From: Stagnihabitans tardus
GTDB lineage: Bacteria; Pseudomonadota; Alphaproteobacteria; Rhodobacterales; Rhodobacteraceae
DNA length: 64,000 nt
Direction of reading: 5' to 3'
Assembly (NCBI RefSeq): GCF_009925085.1
Contig: NZ_JAABNR010000003.1
Location: 1 to 64,000 of the forward strand
Shown here: positions 19,533 to 28,322 of the stretch, piece by piece
Layout: each line of letters opens with the position of its first letter
Numbering within the stretch: the stretch's first letter is position 1
Notes under the pieces: model-generated
Told to the model about the DNA's origin: nothing
Databases searched by the model: none
What the model saw: the letters and a program-made list of their open reading frames with translations, nothing else
Made by a program: the position numbers and the translations under genes

Positions 19533-19838
19533 TCAAGAGCCCGAGGTCAGGGACACCGCCAGGGGTGCCGTCAGGGCGGAGGTCATGGGCTCATCCAGGG
19601 GGGTCGCCAGCGGCAAAGTCTCGATGCAGTCGATGACACAGTTGGCGGTGACCATGGGGCCCGGCGCGGTCTGAACCGGGGCGGGGCCTTCGGGCTGGCC
19701 CATCCACAAAAGCCCCGCGACCAGGGCCAGGGCGGTCATGTCCAGTGCGGCCTGGGCAAAGCCCGCCGCATGGTCCAACAGGTCTTCGGCCCAATCGCGC
19801 AGGGCCGAGCCGGTGTCTTGCAAGGGCAACTCCGTCAT
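19533..19838 (-). CDS. Small single-span membrane protein of unknown function
   Basis: 101 residues from MTELPLQDTGSALRDW. I do not recognise a family. An amphipathic N-terminal helix (DWAEDLLDHAAGFAQ) precedes one hydrophobic span (about 30-48, LDMTALALVAGLLWM), then a Pro/Ala/Thr-rich tail with a Cys pair (NCVIDC). GGAG lies six bases upstream of this ATG. An in-frame extension of 36 residues lacks a ribosome site. It is 31 bases upstream of rnhB on the same strand, so it may be co-transcribed. Confidence 0.5.
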   Translation of the reverse strand: MTELPLQDTGSALRDWAEDLLDHAAGFAQAALDMTALALVAGLLWMGQPEGPAPVQTAPGPMVTANCVIDCIETLPLATPLDEPMTSALTAPLAVSLTSGS

Positions 19839-20012
19839 CACAACTCCACCATTCAACAGGCCGATTCCCCGGACCACGCCCCCTTTGCGGATCGGACCCT
19901 GTTCGGGCGACGATTGGGGGGCGGGATTGTGGCAGGATGTGGGCAAAACCCTTTGCTATTGTATAACAGCCCGGCGATGCGCAAGGTTCCGCCCAAGAAG
20001 CGGAGAACGCAC

Positions 20013-20294
20013 ATGAGCAGAATCATTCTTTTCGCGCTGGTCCTCTTGGCCAGTCCCGTGCAGGCGGAATGCTATGCCGATTACAAGGCAAAACAGGACG
20101 ATCCCCTGAAGCTGGCTTACGGCGTCAGCCAGATCAGCGACGCCGCCTGTGGCAACACGGGCGCGGCAGAGGCCGAACTGGTCGGGCGGCTCCAGGCCGC
20201 TGGCTGGACTTTGCTGCAAATCCTCTCCACTTTCGGGCCCGAGGGCCTGTCCGAAAGGCAATCGAGTGCCGGTGAATTCTTCCTCCGTTTCTGA
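20013..20294 (+). CDS. Small exported protein conserved in the family, function unknown
   Basis: 93 residues with a Sec signal peptide (1-18, cleavage after PVQA) and a mature part beginning ECYADYKAKQ. The mature protein contains two Cys (in ECY and DAACG), which could form one disulfide, and a conserved-looking tail (LSTFGPEGL, then AGEFFLRF). I recall similar short proteins in other Rhodobacteraceae, but no function. Its 3' end overlaps the next gene by 29 bases, so the pair is an operon and may be functionally linked to the membrane regulator. Confidence 0.7.
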   Translation: MSRIILFALVLLASPVQAECYADYKAKQDDPLKLAYGVSQISDAACGNTGAAEAELVGRLQAAGWTLLQILSTFGPEGLSERQSSAGEFFLRF

Positions 20295-20967
20295 CAGCCT
20301 GAAGGCCGGACAGCGCGTCGTGGCGATTGGCATCGGCGCGGTCGTGGCCATCGTCCTGGCGGCGGCGCTCTTCGTCTACCTGGGCCTGCCCGATGCCGAT
20401 GCCTTCAACCGGTCGATCGAGCGGCTCTTCGTCGAAAGCGACCTGCGCGACAATGCCGAGATCAAGCTGTTGGAGATCCTCGCCCAATCCGGCACGATCT
20501 TTGCCGAGGTGCAGCGGACCTACCTGGTCGTCATCTTCATCCTCATGGCCTTCTCAGCCGGGCTTCTGGTCGCCGTCGTGGTCTTCCTGGCCTCCATCGT
20601 GACGCTGAACCGGCGGATTTCGCTGATCCAGAAGTCGGGGATCCAGGTGGCGCGGATGGTGGTCAACCGCGAGACAAGGGCCGTGACGATCAACGACCAC
20701 GAATTCCAGCTGACCGATGCGGCGCTGGAGACCCTGGCCGTGCTGGCCGAAGCGCGGCTGGACGACGAGGTCCTGACCGGGGCGCAGATCGAGGCGGTGA
20801 TCTCGGGCCGGGCCGAGCATGATTGCGAAGAGGCGGCGGGGGCGACGCGGATCAAGCGGCTGCGCGATGCGCTTGGCAACCAGCTCGTGGCCGAGCTTCT
20901 GGTCAAGACCGTGGCGCGGCGCGGCTATGCTTTGTCGGTGGGCAAGGACGTCATCAAGATGGTCTGA
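20266..20967 (+). CDS. Membrane-anchored winged-helix (OmpR/ToxR-like) transcriptional regulator
   Basis: 233 residues from GTG 20266 (a second GTG at 20272 is possible). Order: TM1 (about 17-40), a short presumed periplasmic loop (about 45 residues), TM2 (about 85-113), then a cytoplasmic C-terminal domain. That domain has winged-helix features: FQLTDAALETLAVLAEA, then TRIKRLRDALG and VKTVARRGYALS, the last being the recognition-helix/wing pattern of OmpR-type effectors. The DNA-binding domain is C-terminal to the membrane anchor, the reverse of ToxR and CadC. No receiver domain is present. It overlaps the exported 93-residue protein gene, a plausible signal partner. Confidence 0.6.
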   Translation: MPVNSSSVSDSLKAGQRVVAIGIGAVVAIVLAAALFVYLGLPDADAFNRSIERLFVESDLRDNAEIKLLEILAQSGTIFAEVQRTYLVVIFILMAFSAGLLVAVVVFLASIVTLNRRISLIQKSGIQVARMVVNRETRAVTINDHEFQLTDAALETLAVLAEARLDDEVLTGAQIEAVISGRAEHDCEEAAGATRIKRLRDALGNQLVAELLVKTVARRGYALSVGKDVIKMV

Positions 20968-20970
20968 CCC

Positions 20971-21330
20971 TCAGCCCGCCCGCAGGAAGAAATCGTCCTC
21001 GGCCTCCCAAAAGCCCAGAAGGTCGCGGGCCTTCTGCCCCTTGGCGTGATGCCCCGCCATCAGGTGCAGGTCCACCGCCAAAAGCGCCGCGATGCGCCAG
21101 GCGTCCACCGCCTGGGCCCGCGCCTCGGCATTTGAGAAGGTGCTCTCCAGCCCGGAGGCGGCCGAAGAGAGGATCAGGACGAGCTCCAGCACCGGCAGAT
21201 CGGGATAGGCCTTGACCATGGTCGCAGCAAGTTGGCGGGCGTCGCCGCGCCCCGTGATCAGATAACCGAGCGCGAATTCACATAACTCTTCAAAATCGGG
21301 ACAGCCGGGTGCCATGGCTTCTTTTCGCAT
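20971..21330 (-). CDS. Conserved hypothetical soluble protein
   Basis: 119 residues, mostly helical, no signal or membrane segment and no family recognised. Notable blocks are CPDFEELCEFALGYLITGRG near the N-terminus and WEAEDDFFLRAG at the C-terminus. Codon use matches its neighbours, supporting a real gene. The start may be the first Met or the Met at residue 6; neither has a strong ribosome site. Its stop codon is three bases from the convergent regulator stop. Confidence 0.5.
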   Translation of the reverse strand: MRKEAMAPGCPDFEELCEFALGYLITGRGDARQLAATMVKAYPDLPVLELVLILSSAASGLESTFSNAEARAQAVDAWRIAALLAVDLHLMAGHHAKGQKARDLLGFWEAEDDFFLRAG

Positions 21331-21388
21331 GCCCCGAGATCAGGGTCACGGATTATTTACCACCATTCAATAGCCTTGCCTTCAGACC

Positions 21389-22138
21389 TTAGGACCGGTC
21401 GCGCAAAAAAAGATGGCCGGGGGTGCGGGCATCGACCTCGAAGCGCGGCAAGCGGCGGACCAGGTCCGAAAGCTTGGGCGCGCCAAAGCTGCGCGGGTCG
21501 AAGTCGGGGTAAAGCCGGTTCAGGAAGTTGCCGATCACGCCCAGCGAATACCAGTCGCCCTCGGGGTCGATCTTCTGCATCGCATCGAGGATCAGCGGCA
21601 GCGCCTCCAGCGCCGGACGCTTTTCAGGGCGCGGCTCACGGGGTTCTTGCCTCTCTTGCGCGCGCGGCTCGTCCTTGGGTTCTGCGCCCGGGGCGGCATT
21701 GCCGACGAAATTCTCGATCAGAAGGAAGCGGTTGCAGACCTTGCGGAGGCTGTCGGGCGTCTTGGCCTCGCCCACGCCGATGACCTGGAGCCCGTCTTCC
21801 CGGATCCGGCTGGCGAGCCGGGTGAAGTCGCTGTCCGAACTCACCAGCACAAAGCCATCCACCTTGCCCGCATGCAGGATGTCCATGGCGTCGATGACGA
21901 GGCCGATATCCGAGGCGTTCTTGCCCTTGGTATTGGCCGATTGCTGATGCATCACCAGCCCCAGGTCGCGGGCCTTTTCCTTCCACTGGCCCAGGGCCTG
22001 GCTGGACCAGTCGCCATAGACCCGCCGCACCGTGGGCTCGCCAAAGGCCGCGAGCTCTTCCAGGATTGCGCCGATATGTCGCGCCGGGATGTTGTCGGCG
22101 TCGATCAGCAGGGCAAGGCGCGGGGTGCGGTCGGCCAT
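21389..22138 (-). CDS. NYN-domain (LabA/PIN-like) protein with C-terminal OST-HTH/LOTUS domain
   Basis: 249 residues. An N-terminal NYN nuclease-like domain (1-150) has the acidic metal-binding residues LIDADN and SSDSDFTRLA, GYGD-like VYGDWSS, and NASDIGLVIDAMD. An acidic/basic linker (EPRAQERQEPREPRPEK) leads to an OST-HTH domain (about 180-245, PEGDWYSLGVIGNFLNRL and FGAPKLSDLVRRL) that usually binds RNA or G-rich nucleic acid. Likely an RNA-processing or RNA-surveillance factor; its targets are unknown. It starts 11 bases after the YbaK gene, so the two are an operon. Confidence 0.88.
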   Translation of the reverse strand: MADRTPRLALLIDADNIPARHIGAILEELAAFGEPTVRRVYGDWSSQALGQWKEKARDLGLVMHQQSANTKGKNASDIGLVIDAMDILHAGKVDGFVLVSSDSDFTRLASRIREDGLQVIGVGEAKTPDSLRKVCNRFLLIENFVGNAAPGAEPKDEPRAQERQEPREPRPEKRPALEALPLILDAMQKIDPEGDWYSLGVIGNFLNRLYPDFDPRSFGAPKLSDLVRRLPRFEVDARTPGHLFLRDRS

Positions 22139-22149
22139 TGGTCTCTCCT

Positions 22150-22620
22150 TCAGGCGATGAGGGGCAGGGCCCCCGCGCCACATGCGCCGAGGGCGTCGCC
22201 CGGCGCGATGCCCAGCAAAAGCCCCCTCTGTCCTGCATTGATCCACACCCGGGGGGCTTGGCAAGCCGAAACCTCGAAAGCCGTCGGAACCGCCCGCTTT
22301 TGTCCAAAAGGAGAGATGCCGCCGACCTTGTAGCCGGTCATCTTCTCGGCCTTTGGCACCGCCATCATCTCCGCCGCCTTGCCCCCGAAGGCCGAGGCGA
22401 CCTTCTTCATGGAAAGCTGCCGGTCGCTTGGGATCACGCAGCAGCAGGGCTTGCCATCCACCTCGACCATCAGGGTCTTCAGCATGACCCCGGGAGAGAT
22501 CCCCAGCGCAGCGGCGGCCTGGAGCCCCACGGCTTCGGCCTTGGGGTCATAGTCATAGGGGTGGAGCGTGAAGCCCACGCCCTTTCCCGTCAAGAACACC
22601 AGCCCAGGGGTCGAAGCCAT
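22150..22620 (-). CDS. ybaK: YbaK/EbsC-type aminoacyl-tRNA deacylase (Cys-tRNA(Pro) deacylase)
   Basis: 156 residues. Hydrolyses Cys-tRNA(Pro) mischarged by prolyl-tRNA synthetase. Family blocks present: FTLHPYDYDPKAEAVGLQAA, KTLMVEVDGKPCCCVIPSDRQL with the catalytic-type Lys, and KVGGISPFGQKR. The start MASTPGLVFL was chosen. The frame stays open 45 bases further upstream, but that extension (MKIPVDIWANVKGEG) is translated from a dispersed intergenic repeat and is unlikely to be protein. Confidence 0.9.
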   Translation of the reverse strand: MASTPGLVFLTGKGVGFTLHPYDYDPKAEAVGLQAAAALGISPGVMLKTLMVEVDGKPCCCVIPSDRQLSMKKVASAFGGKAAEMMAVPKAEKMTGYKVGGISPFGQKRAVPTAFEVSACQAPRVWINAGQRGLLLGIAPGDALGACGAGALPLIA

Positions 22621-22660
22621 CCCCTCCCCTTTCACATTTGCCCAAATATCCACGGGGATT
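22621..22660 (-). repeat. Intergenic repeat copy abutting the ybaK start
   Basis: The minus strand carries CGTGGATATTTGGGCAAATG then TGAAAGGGGAGGGG, nearly identical to the copy at 40303-40335. The GGGGAGGGG end lies directly at the ybaK ATG and probably provides its ribosome site. Confidence 0.75.
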
Positions 22661-22734
22661 TTCAAGGGTTTGCCACTTGGTTCGCCACTGGTTCAAGAAA
22701 CAAGTGGCATGGTGCTCCCCTTGAAGCGGGGGGT

Positions 22735-22756
22735 CCGGGGGGCGGCAGCCCCCCGG
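22735..22756 (-). terminator. Hairpin at the end of the adhI transcript
   Basis: An 8-bp stem, CCGGGGGG (22735-22742) with CCCCCCGG (22749-22756), and a CGGCAG loop lie seven bases past the dehydrogenase stop codon. There is no T-tract, so termination strength is uncertain. Similar G/C-block hairpins sit beside other repeat copies. Confidence 0.45.
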
Positions 22757-22763
22757 CCTCCGG

Positions 22764-23900
<1,137 letters not shown>

Positions 23901-24075
23901 GAATGGATCTCCCAATTGGTTTGGGCCCAAATTCCCGCAGAAGCCCCGGAAAAGCAACGCCGTTCCCGCCACTTTGCCGGGGATTTCCCGACATCGCCGG
24001 CCAGGCGCCCGGGCCCGGCTTGCGCTACCCTGAAATTTCGCAGAAAATTCGGCACCCTTCGGAGATGAGGTCACG

Positions 24076-24339
24076 ATGCGCCGCTTGATCCTGGCCTTGC
24101 CCCTGCTCGCTTCCTGCGCTCCCGCGCCGAGCACTTGGGTGCTTTATCCCCCCACGGGCAAAGATTGCGGCGCGGCCAGCCTGCAATCCCTGCTGGGCCA
24201 GCCCCTCTCGGCCCTTGGCCCGCAAGAGAACCTGCGGGTCATCCGCCCCGGAGATGCCGTGACCGAAGATTTCTCGGAAAGCCGCCTGAATGTCAGCCTT
24301 GACTCAGGTGACCGCATCATTGCCCTGACCTGCGGATAA
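24076..24339 (+). CDS. Inhibitor I78-like lipoprotein
   Basis: 87 residues. The signal peptide ends in a lipobox (LLASC, Cys14), so the protein is probably membrane-anchored in the periplasm. The mature part fits the Inhibitor_I78 family: GKDCGAASLQSLLGQPLSAL, then LRVIRPGDAVTEDF, RLNVSLDSGDRI and the terminal LTCG. Family members inhibit serine proteases; two cysteines likely form a disulfide. It is divergent from adhI and convergent with the cytochrome c' gene. Confidence 0.85.
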   Translation: MRRLILALPLLASCAPAPSTWVLYPPTGKDCGAASLQSLLGQPLSALGPQENLRVIRPGDAVTEDFSESRLNVSLDSGDRIIALTCG

Positions 24340-24366
24340 AAAGAGGCCCCGGGTCAAGCCCGGGGC
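24338..24366 (-). terminator. Intrinsic terminator of the cytochrome c' gene
   Basis: GCCCCGGG (24346-24353) pairs with CCCGGGGC (24359-24366) around a TCAAG loop. On the minus strand the stem is followed by CTCTTTTTAT, a good T-tract. The T-tract overlaps the stop codon of the convergent I78 gene. Confidence 0.8.
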
Positions 24367-24403
24367 ACCTTGTCACTGGTAAAGAACGGCTGCGAGATTC
24401 GGC

Positions 24404-24838
24404 TCAGGAGGCCTTGTAGGCGGTGTGGCAGGCTTTGCAGGCGCCGCCGATGCCGCCCATGCCCGCACCGATCGACTCGGCGCTGGTCACGTCCAGGGCG
24501 CCCGCCGCGGTGTTCAGGTCGCCCGCCTTGGCCACGAAGTCGTCCCAAGCGGTCCAGACTTCCGGCTTGGCCTTGCCGGCCGGGTCGGTGGCGTTGTTCT
24601 TGAAGGCGGCTTCGATGCCGGCCGAACCGTCGACCAGGGCCTTCTTGGCAGCTTCGGCCGCAGCGGCGTCATAGGCCACCTTGCCACCCGCCATGTCGCC
24701 CAGCGCCTTCATCGCACCGCCAAAGGTGCCCATCAGCTCCTGGCGCGCCTTGACGTCCGGGTCATTGGCGCCTTCGGCAAAGGCGATACCACCGGCCAGA
24801 ACGGCGCCCAGCACCATGAGTTTGGTTGCGAATTTCAT
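24404..24838 (-). CDS. cycP: Cytochrome c' (class II c-type cytochrome)
   Basis: 144 residues with a Sec signal peptide (1-21, cleavage near IAFA). The single haem motif CKACH (Cys134, Cys137, His138) lies near the C-terminus, the layout of class II four-helix cytochromes c'. These are periplasmic and bind NO or CO at a five-coordinate haem, and are linked to NO tolerance. Alanine-rich helical content and length fit the family. Monocistronic between a terminator and the divergent imuB gene. Confidence 0.9.
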   Translation of the reverse strand: MKFATKLMVLGAVLAGGIAFAEGANDPDVKARQELMGTFGGAMKALGDMAGGKVAYDAAAAEAAKKALVDGSAGIEAAFKNNATDPAGKAKPEVWTAWDDFVAKAGDLNTAAGALDVTSAESIGAGMGGIGGACKACHTAYKAS

Positions 24839-24991
24839 TGTTTGCTCCCTGCAGGAATGATGGTTCGACTATAAGTCAGGCCCTGTGACAGTTGATACGG
24901 ACTTTAGTCTGAAAGCCGGGCCCTCACGCGTTTGTCATTGGAAAAATCCACGCCGCGCCACAGAGACAGGCGGCGGGGCTTGGAAAATTTG

Positions 24992-25006
24992 GAACGAAAT
25001 GAGAAC
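24992..25006 (+). promoter_or_regulatory. LexA (SOS) box upstream of imuB
   Basis: GAAC-N7-GAAC: GAAC at 24992-24995, seven bases, GAAC at 25003-25006. This is the alphaproteobacterial LexA operator (GTTC-N7-GTTC) read on the other strand. It ends seven bases before the imuB ATG, so bound LexA would block transcription or initiation. Confidence 0.8.
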
Positions 25007-25013
25007 ATGTGGC

Positions 25014-26648
25014 ATGTCCCATCGCCGAATCCTCTCGCTCTGGTTCCCCCGCCTCGCCGCCGAACGCTGCCTCCGCCAGCGGCGCGAGACCTTGCCCATG
25101 CCCTTCGCCGTGGTGGCCGATCAGAACGGCGCCCAGGTCCTGGTCTCGCTTTGCCCCCTGGCCGAGGCGGCGGGCCTGCGGCAGGGTCAGCCCCTGCGCG
25201 ATGCAACGGCCATGTGCCCGGGGCTTTCGACCCAGGCGGCAGACCCCCTGGCCGAGGCCGATTTCCTGACTCATCTGCGGCGTTGGGCGGGCAAGTTCTC
25301 GCCTTGGGTCGCCGAAGAGGCGCCCGATGCCCTGGTCATTGACCTGACCGGCTGCGCGCATCTCTTTGGCGGAGAGGCGGCGCTTCTGGCCCAGGCCGAG
25401 CAGGATTGCGCCGACCTGGGGCTCACGGTGCGGGCGGCGGTGGCCGATACGCGAGGCGCGGCCTGGGCGCTCGCGCGGTTTGCCGGGAGCGACCCACGCC
25501 CGCACAGGAACGGCGACGCCATCGCGCAAGAGGCCCGGGCGACGCGGTCGCGCGCGGCCAGGCGCCGGGCCGAGGGTGAGGCGCTCTCGCTGGCCCAGGG
25601 CGTGATCGCGGCGCCCGGCCAGATGCGCGGCGCCTTGGCCGACCTGCCCCTGCCCGCGCTGCGGCTTTCGCCCCAGGTGGTCGAATCGCTGCACCGCCTG
25701 GGGCTGCGCCGGGTGCGCGACGTGATCGACCTGCCGCGCGCCGCCTTTGCCCGCCGCTTCGGCGCCGACAGCCTGCGCCGCCTGGACCAGGCGCTCGGGC
25801 TGGAGATCGAGCCCGTGGCCCCCGCCCGCGCGCCCCTGCATTTCGCGACAAGGCTGACCTTCCCCGACCCGATCGGCCTGACCGAGGACATCACGGAAGG
25901 ATTGGACCGCATCCTGCCGCCGCTTTGCGAGAAGCTGCGCGGCCAGGCCAGGGGCGCCCGTCGCCTGCGGCTGGAGGCCTGGCGCGCGGATGGCCGCGTC
26001 GAGCGTCTGGACATCGGCCTCGCCCGCCCCACCGACGAGGCCCAGGCCATCCGCCCGCTGATCCTCTTGAAGCTGGACAAGATCGACCCCGGCTTCGGCA
26101 TCGACTGCCTGCGGCTGGAGGCCCTGGAGACCGAGCCCCTGCATGCCGTCCAGCACCGCGGCCAGGTCGCCGCAACCGAGGCGGCGGGGCAAAGGAACGA
26201 CCCCTCCCATGCCCTGGCCGACCTGGTGGGACGGCTGGGCGCCCGACTGGGGACCGAGGCGGTGACACGGCTCCACCCCTCCGAAAGCCATATCCCGGAA
26301 AAGGCGGCCCAGACCCTGGCCGCGGCCTGGTCCGAGCCCCATCCCGCGCCCTGGCCCAAATCCCGCGCCCCCCGCCCGCTCCTGTTGTGGAGCCCCGAGC
26401 CCGTGCAGGCCCCCGATGACCCCACGCCCCCCGCCCGCTTCCGCTGGCGCCGCCGCGATCTGACGACCCGCGTCGCAGCAGGCCCCGAGCGCATCGCGCC
26501 GGAATGGTGGTTCGACGACACCCACTGGCGCAACGGCCCGCGCGACTATTGGCGGGTCGAGGTCGAGGGCGGCGAAAGGCTCTGGCTCTATTACGCCCAT
26601 GGTGCCGACATCCCCGGCGGCTGGTTCTGCCAGGGCGGCTTTTGCTGA
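25014..26648 (+). CDS. imuB: ImuB, Y-family polymerase-like mutagenesis protein
   Basis: 544 residues. ImuB is a catalytically impaired Y-family polymerase homologue that bridges the beta clamp, ImuA and the error-prone polymerase DnaE2. N-terminal blocks SLWFPRLAAERC, CPLAEAAGLRQGQPL, DATAMCPGL and DLTGCAHLFGGE match DinB/ImuB. The usual catalytic acidic pair is not intact, as expected for ImuB. The C-terminal PEWW/RDYWRVEVEGGERLWLY block is ImuB-specific. Start MSHRRILSLW was chosen because it is family-like and lies just after the LexA box. No imuA or dnaE2 lies beside it, which is unusual. Confidence 0.9.
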   Translation: MSHRRILSLWFPRLAAERCLRQRRETLPMPFAVVADQNGAQVLVSLCPLAEAAGLRQGQPLRDATAMCPGLSTQAADPLAEADFLTHLRRWAGKFSPWVAEEAPDALVIDLTGCAHLFGGEAALLAQAEQDCADLGLTVRAAVADTRGAAWALARFAGSDPRPHRNGDAIAQEARATRSRAARRRAEGEALSLAQGVIAAPGQMRGALADLPLPALRLSPQVVESLHRLGLRRVRDVIDLPRAAFARRFGADSLRRLDQALGLEIEPVAPARAPLHFATRLTFPDPIGLTEDITEGLDRILPPLCEKLRGQARGARRLRLEAWRADGRVERLDIGLARPTDEAQAIRPLILLKLDKIDPGFGIDCLRLEALETEPLHAVQHRGQVAATEAAGQRNDPSHALADLVGRLGARLGTEAVTRLHPSESHIPEKAAQTLAAAWSEPHPAPWPKSRAPRPLLLWSPEPVQAPDDPTPPARFRWRRRDLTTRVAAGPERIAPEWWFDDTHWRNGPRDYWRVEVEGGERLWLYYAHGADIPGGWFCQGGFC

Positions 26649-26659
26649 CAGGTAGCACG

Positions 26660-26765
26660 GGGGGCGCTGCCCCCCCGCCTTCGGCTCCCCCCGGGATATT
26701 TGGTCAGTGTGAAAGGGAAAGAGCGCCTCTCCTTTCATACTTGCCCAAATATCCCCGCCGGAGGC
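26660..26765. repeat. Two intergenic repeat copies in inverted orientation, with G/C hairpin
   Basis: A G/C-block hairpin (GGGGGGCGCTGCCCCCC, about 26659-26675) is followed by a plus-strand repeat copy at 26690-26722 (CCGGGATATTTGGTCAGTG then TGAAAGGGAAAG). A minus-strand copy sits at 26731-26765 (reverse of GGGGATATTTGGGCAAGTAT then GAAAGG). The pair lies between convergent imuB and the glycerate kinase gene and could fold into a larger hairpin. Confidence 0.75.
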
Positions 26766-26782
26766 TCCTGCCCCTGCCGCCT

Positions 26783-27985
26783 TCACCCCGGGATCAGAAT
26801 GGCGCGGAAGTCGTTCACATTGGTCAGGGTGGGCCCCGTGATCACCTGGTCGCCAAGCGCCGCGAAGAAACTGTGGGCGTCGTTGCGGTCCAGGAAGGCT
26901 TGCGGGTCCAGGCCCAGCGCGCGGGCGCGGGTCAGGGTGTCGGGGGTGACGATGGCGCCCGCCACCTCGGCCGCGCCATCCACACCGTCGGTGTCGCAGG
27001 CCAGGGCGTGGATCGGCAGGCTCTCCATCGCCAAGGCGAGGGCGAATTCGGCATTGGGGCCGCCGATGCCGTCTCCACGCTTGGTCACGGTCAGCTCCCC
27101 GCCCGAGAGGAGGAGGAGCGGCCCCTTTTCCCGCGCCAGGCGGGCCATCTGGCGGGCGACCTCGCGGGCCTCGCCCTCCAGCGCATCACCGAGGATACGG
27201 GTGGGGATTCCTTCGGCCTCGGCCAGGGTCTTGGCGGCGGCCAGCGATTGCGAGGGGGCGGCGTAGATGCGGTTCGTCACCCGGGCCAGGCGCGGGTCTC
27301 CCGGGGGGACCACACCCGACCGCTGGAGGGCCACAGGCACCGGGATGCCCCAACGCGTCAGGATCGCCGCCGCCTCCCGGGCTGTCGAGGCATCGCCCAC
27401 CGTCGGCCCCGAGCCGATCAGCGCCATGTCATCGCCCGGCACGTCCGAGATCATCAGGGCCAGCATCGGCGCCTTGCAGGCGGCGGCGAGCTGGCCGCCC
27501 TTCACCCGGCTCAGGTGCTTGCGGACCAGGTTCATCTGCCCGATCGGCGCGCCCGAGGCGAGGAGGGCCGCATTCACCGCCTGTTTCTCGGCCAGGGTCA
27601 TTCCGGGCGCCGGGGCGCACAAAAGCGCCGAGGCCCCGCCCGAGATCAAGGCCAGGACGAAGTCCTGATGTGTCAGGCTGGCGACAAGCTCCAGCATCCG
27701 CGCCGTGGCGGCCACCCCGGCGGCATCGGGCACCGGATGGGCGGCTTGGACGATCTCGATCCCCCGGCATGGCCGCTGATAGCCATAGCGCGTGATGACC
27801 AGGCCCTCGCAGGGGCCCCAGGCCGCCTCCACCGCCTCGGCCATCCTTGCGCTGGCCTTGCCCGCGCCGATCACGACCACCCGGCCCTTGGGCCTTGGCG
27901 GGAGATGGGCGGCGAGGCTCGCCATCGGGTCGGCGACCTCGACCGCCCGGGCGAAAAGGGCGCGGAGAAGGGATTCTGGCTGCAT
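26783..27985 (-). CDS. Glycerate 2-kinase (GckA/TtuD, MOFRL family)
   Basis: 400 residues. Phosphorylates D-glycerate to 2-phosphoglycerate; older annotations call it hydroxypyruvate reductase. N-terminal glycerate-kinase domain (VVVIGAGKASARMAEA, LISGGASALLCAPAPGMTL, KHLSRVKGGQLA) and C-terminal MOFRL domain (LLLLSGGELTVT, GGPNAEFALALA, DTDGVDGAA). Full length. It is last of a minus-strand set after the GMC oxidoreductase and Dabb genes, suggesting a small oxidative route from a sugar or polyol toward glycerate, which is inference. Confidence 0.92.
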   Translation of the reverse strand: MQPESLLRALFARAVEVADPMASLAAHLPPRPKGRVVVIGAGKASARMAEAVEAAWGPCEGLVITRYGYQRPCRGIEIVQAAHPVPDAAGVAATARMLELVASLTHQDFVLALISGGASALLCAPAPGMTLAEKQAVNAALLASGAPIGQMNLVRKHLSRVKGGQLAAACKAPMLALMISDVPGDDMALIGSGPTVGDASTAREAAAILTRWGIPVPVALQRSGVVPPGDPRLARVTNRIYAAPSQSLAAAKTLAEAEGIPTRILGDALEGEAREVARQMARLAREKGPLLLLSGGELTVTKRGDGIGGPNAEFALALAMESLPIHALACDTDGVDGAAEVAGAIVTPDTLTRARALGLDPQAFLDRNDAHSFFAALGDQVITGPTLTNVNDFRAILIPG

Positions 27986-28019
27986 CGCCTCTGGGTTCCC
28001 GAATGAGCGCTTTTATATT

Positions 28020-28322
28020 TCAGAACGACAGGTCGAAAACCAGGATGCCCTCGATCCCGCCCTCGGCATGGGCCACCAATTGCCCGCCGAAAGCCTTGTG
28101 CTCGGGGTCATTGGCATAGGTCGCCAGGGCCTCCCAATCGGCAAAGTCGATGGTGAAGCCATGCATATAGCCGCGCTCGATCTTTTCCGGGCTTTCAGAC
28201 CGCCCGGCGGCAAAGGTCACGCCAAGCCGGGCACACAGCGGGGTCAGGGCGGTGAGGATGCTGCCGATCTTGTCTTCGGAAACCTCCTTGCGGAAGCGGA
28301 TCAGGACGATGTGGCGGATCAC
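28020..28322 (-). CDS. Dabb-family (stress-responsive A/B barrel) protein
   Basis: 100 residues, a dimeric alpha/beta-barrel of ferredoxin-like fold. It begins IRHIVLIRFRKEV and ends GILVFDLSF, both typical of the Dabb family; HGFTIDFADWEAL and YANDPEHKAF are the other conserved blocks. Biochemical roles in this family are mostly unknown. It overlaps the GMC oxidoreductase gene by four bases (ATGA) and precedes glycerate kinase by 34 bases. Confidence 0.88.
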   Translation of the reverse strand: MIRHIVLIRFRKEVSEDKIGSILTALTPLCARLGVTFAAGRSESPEKIERGYMHGFTIDFADWEALATYANDPEHKAFGGQLVAHAEGGIEGILVFDLSF

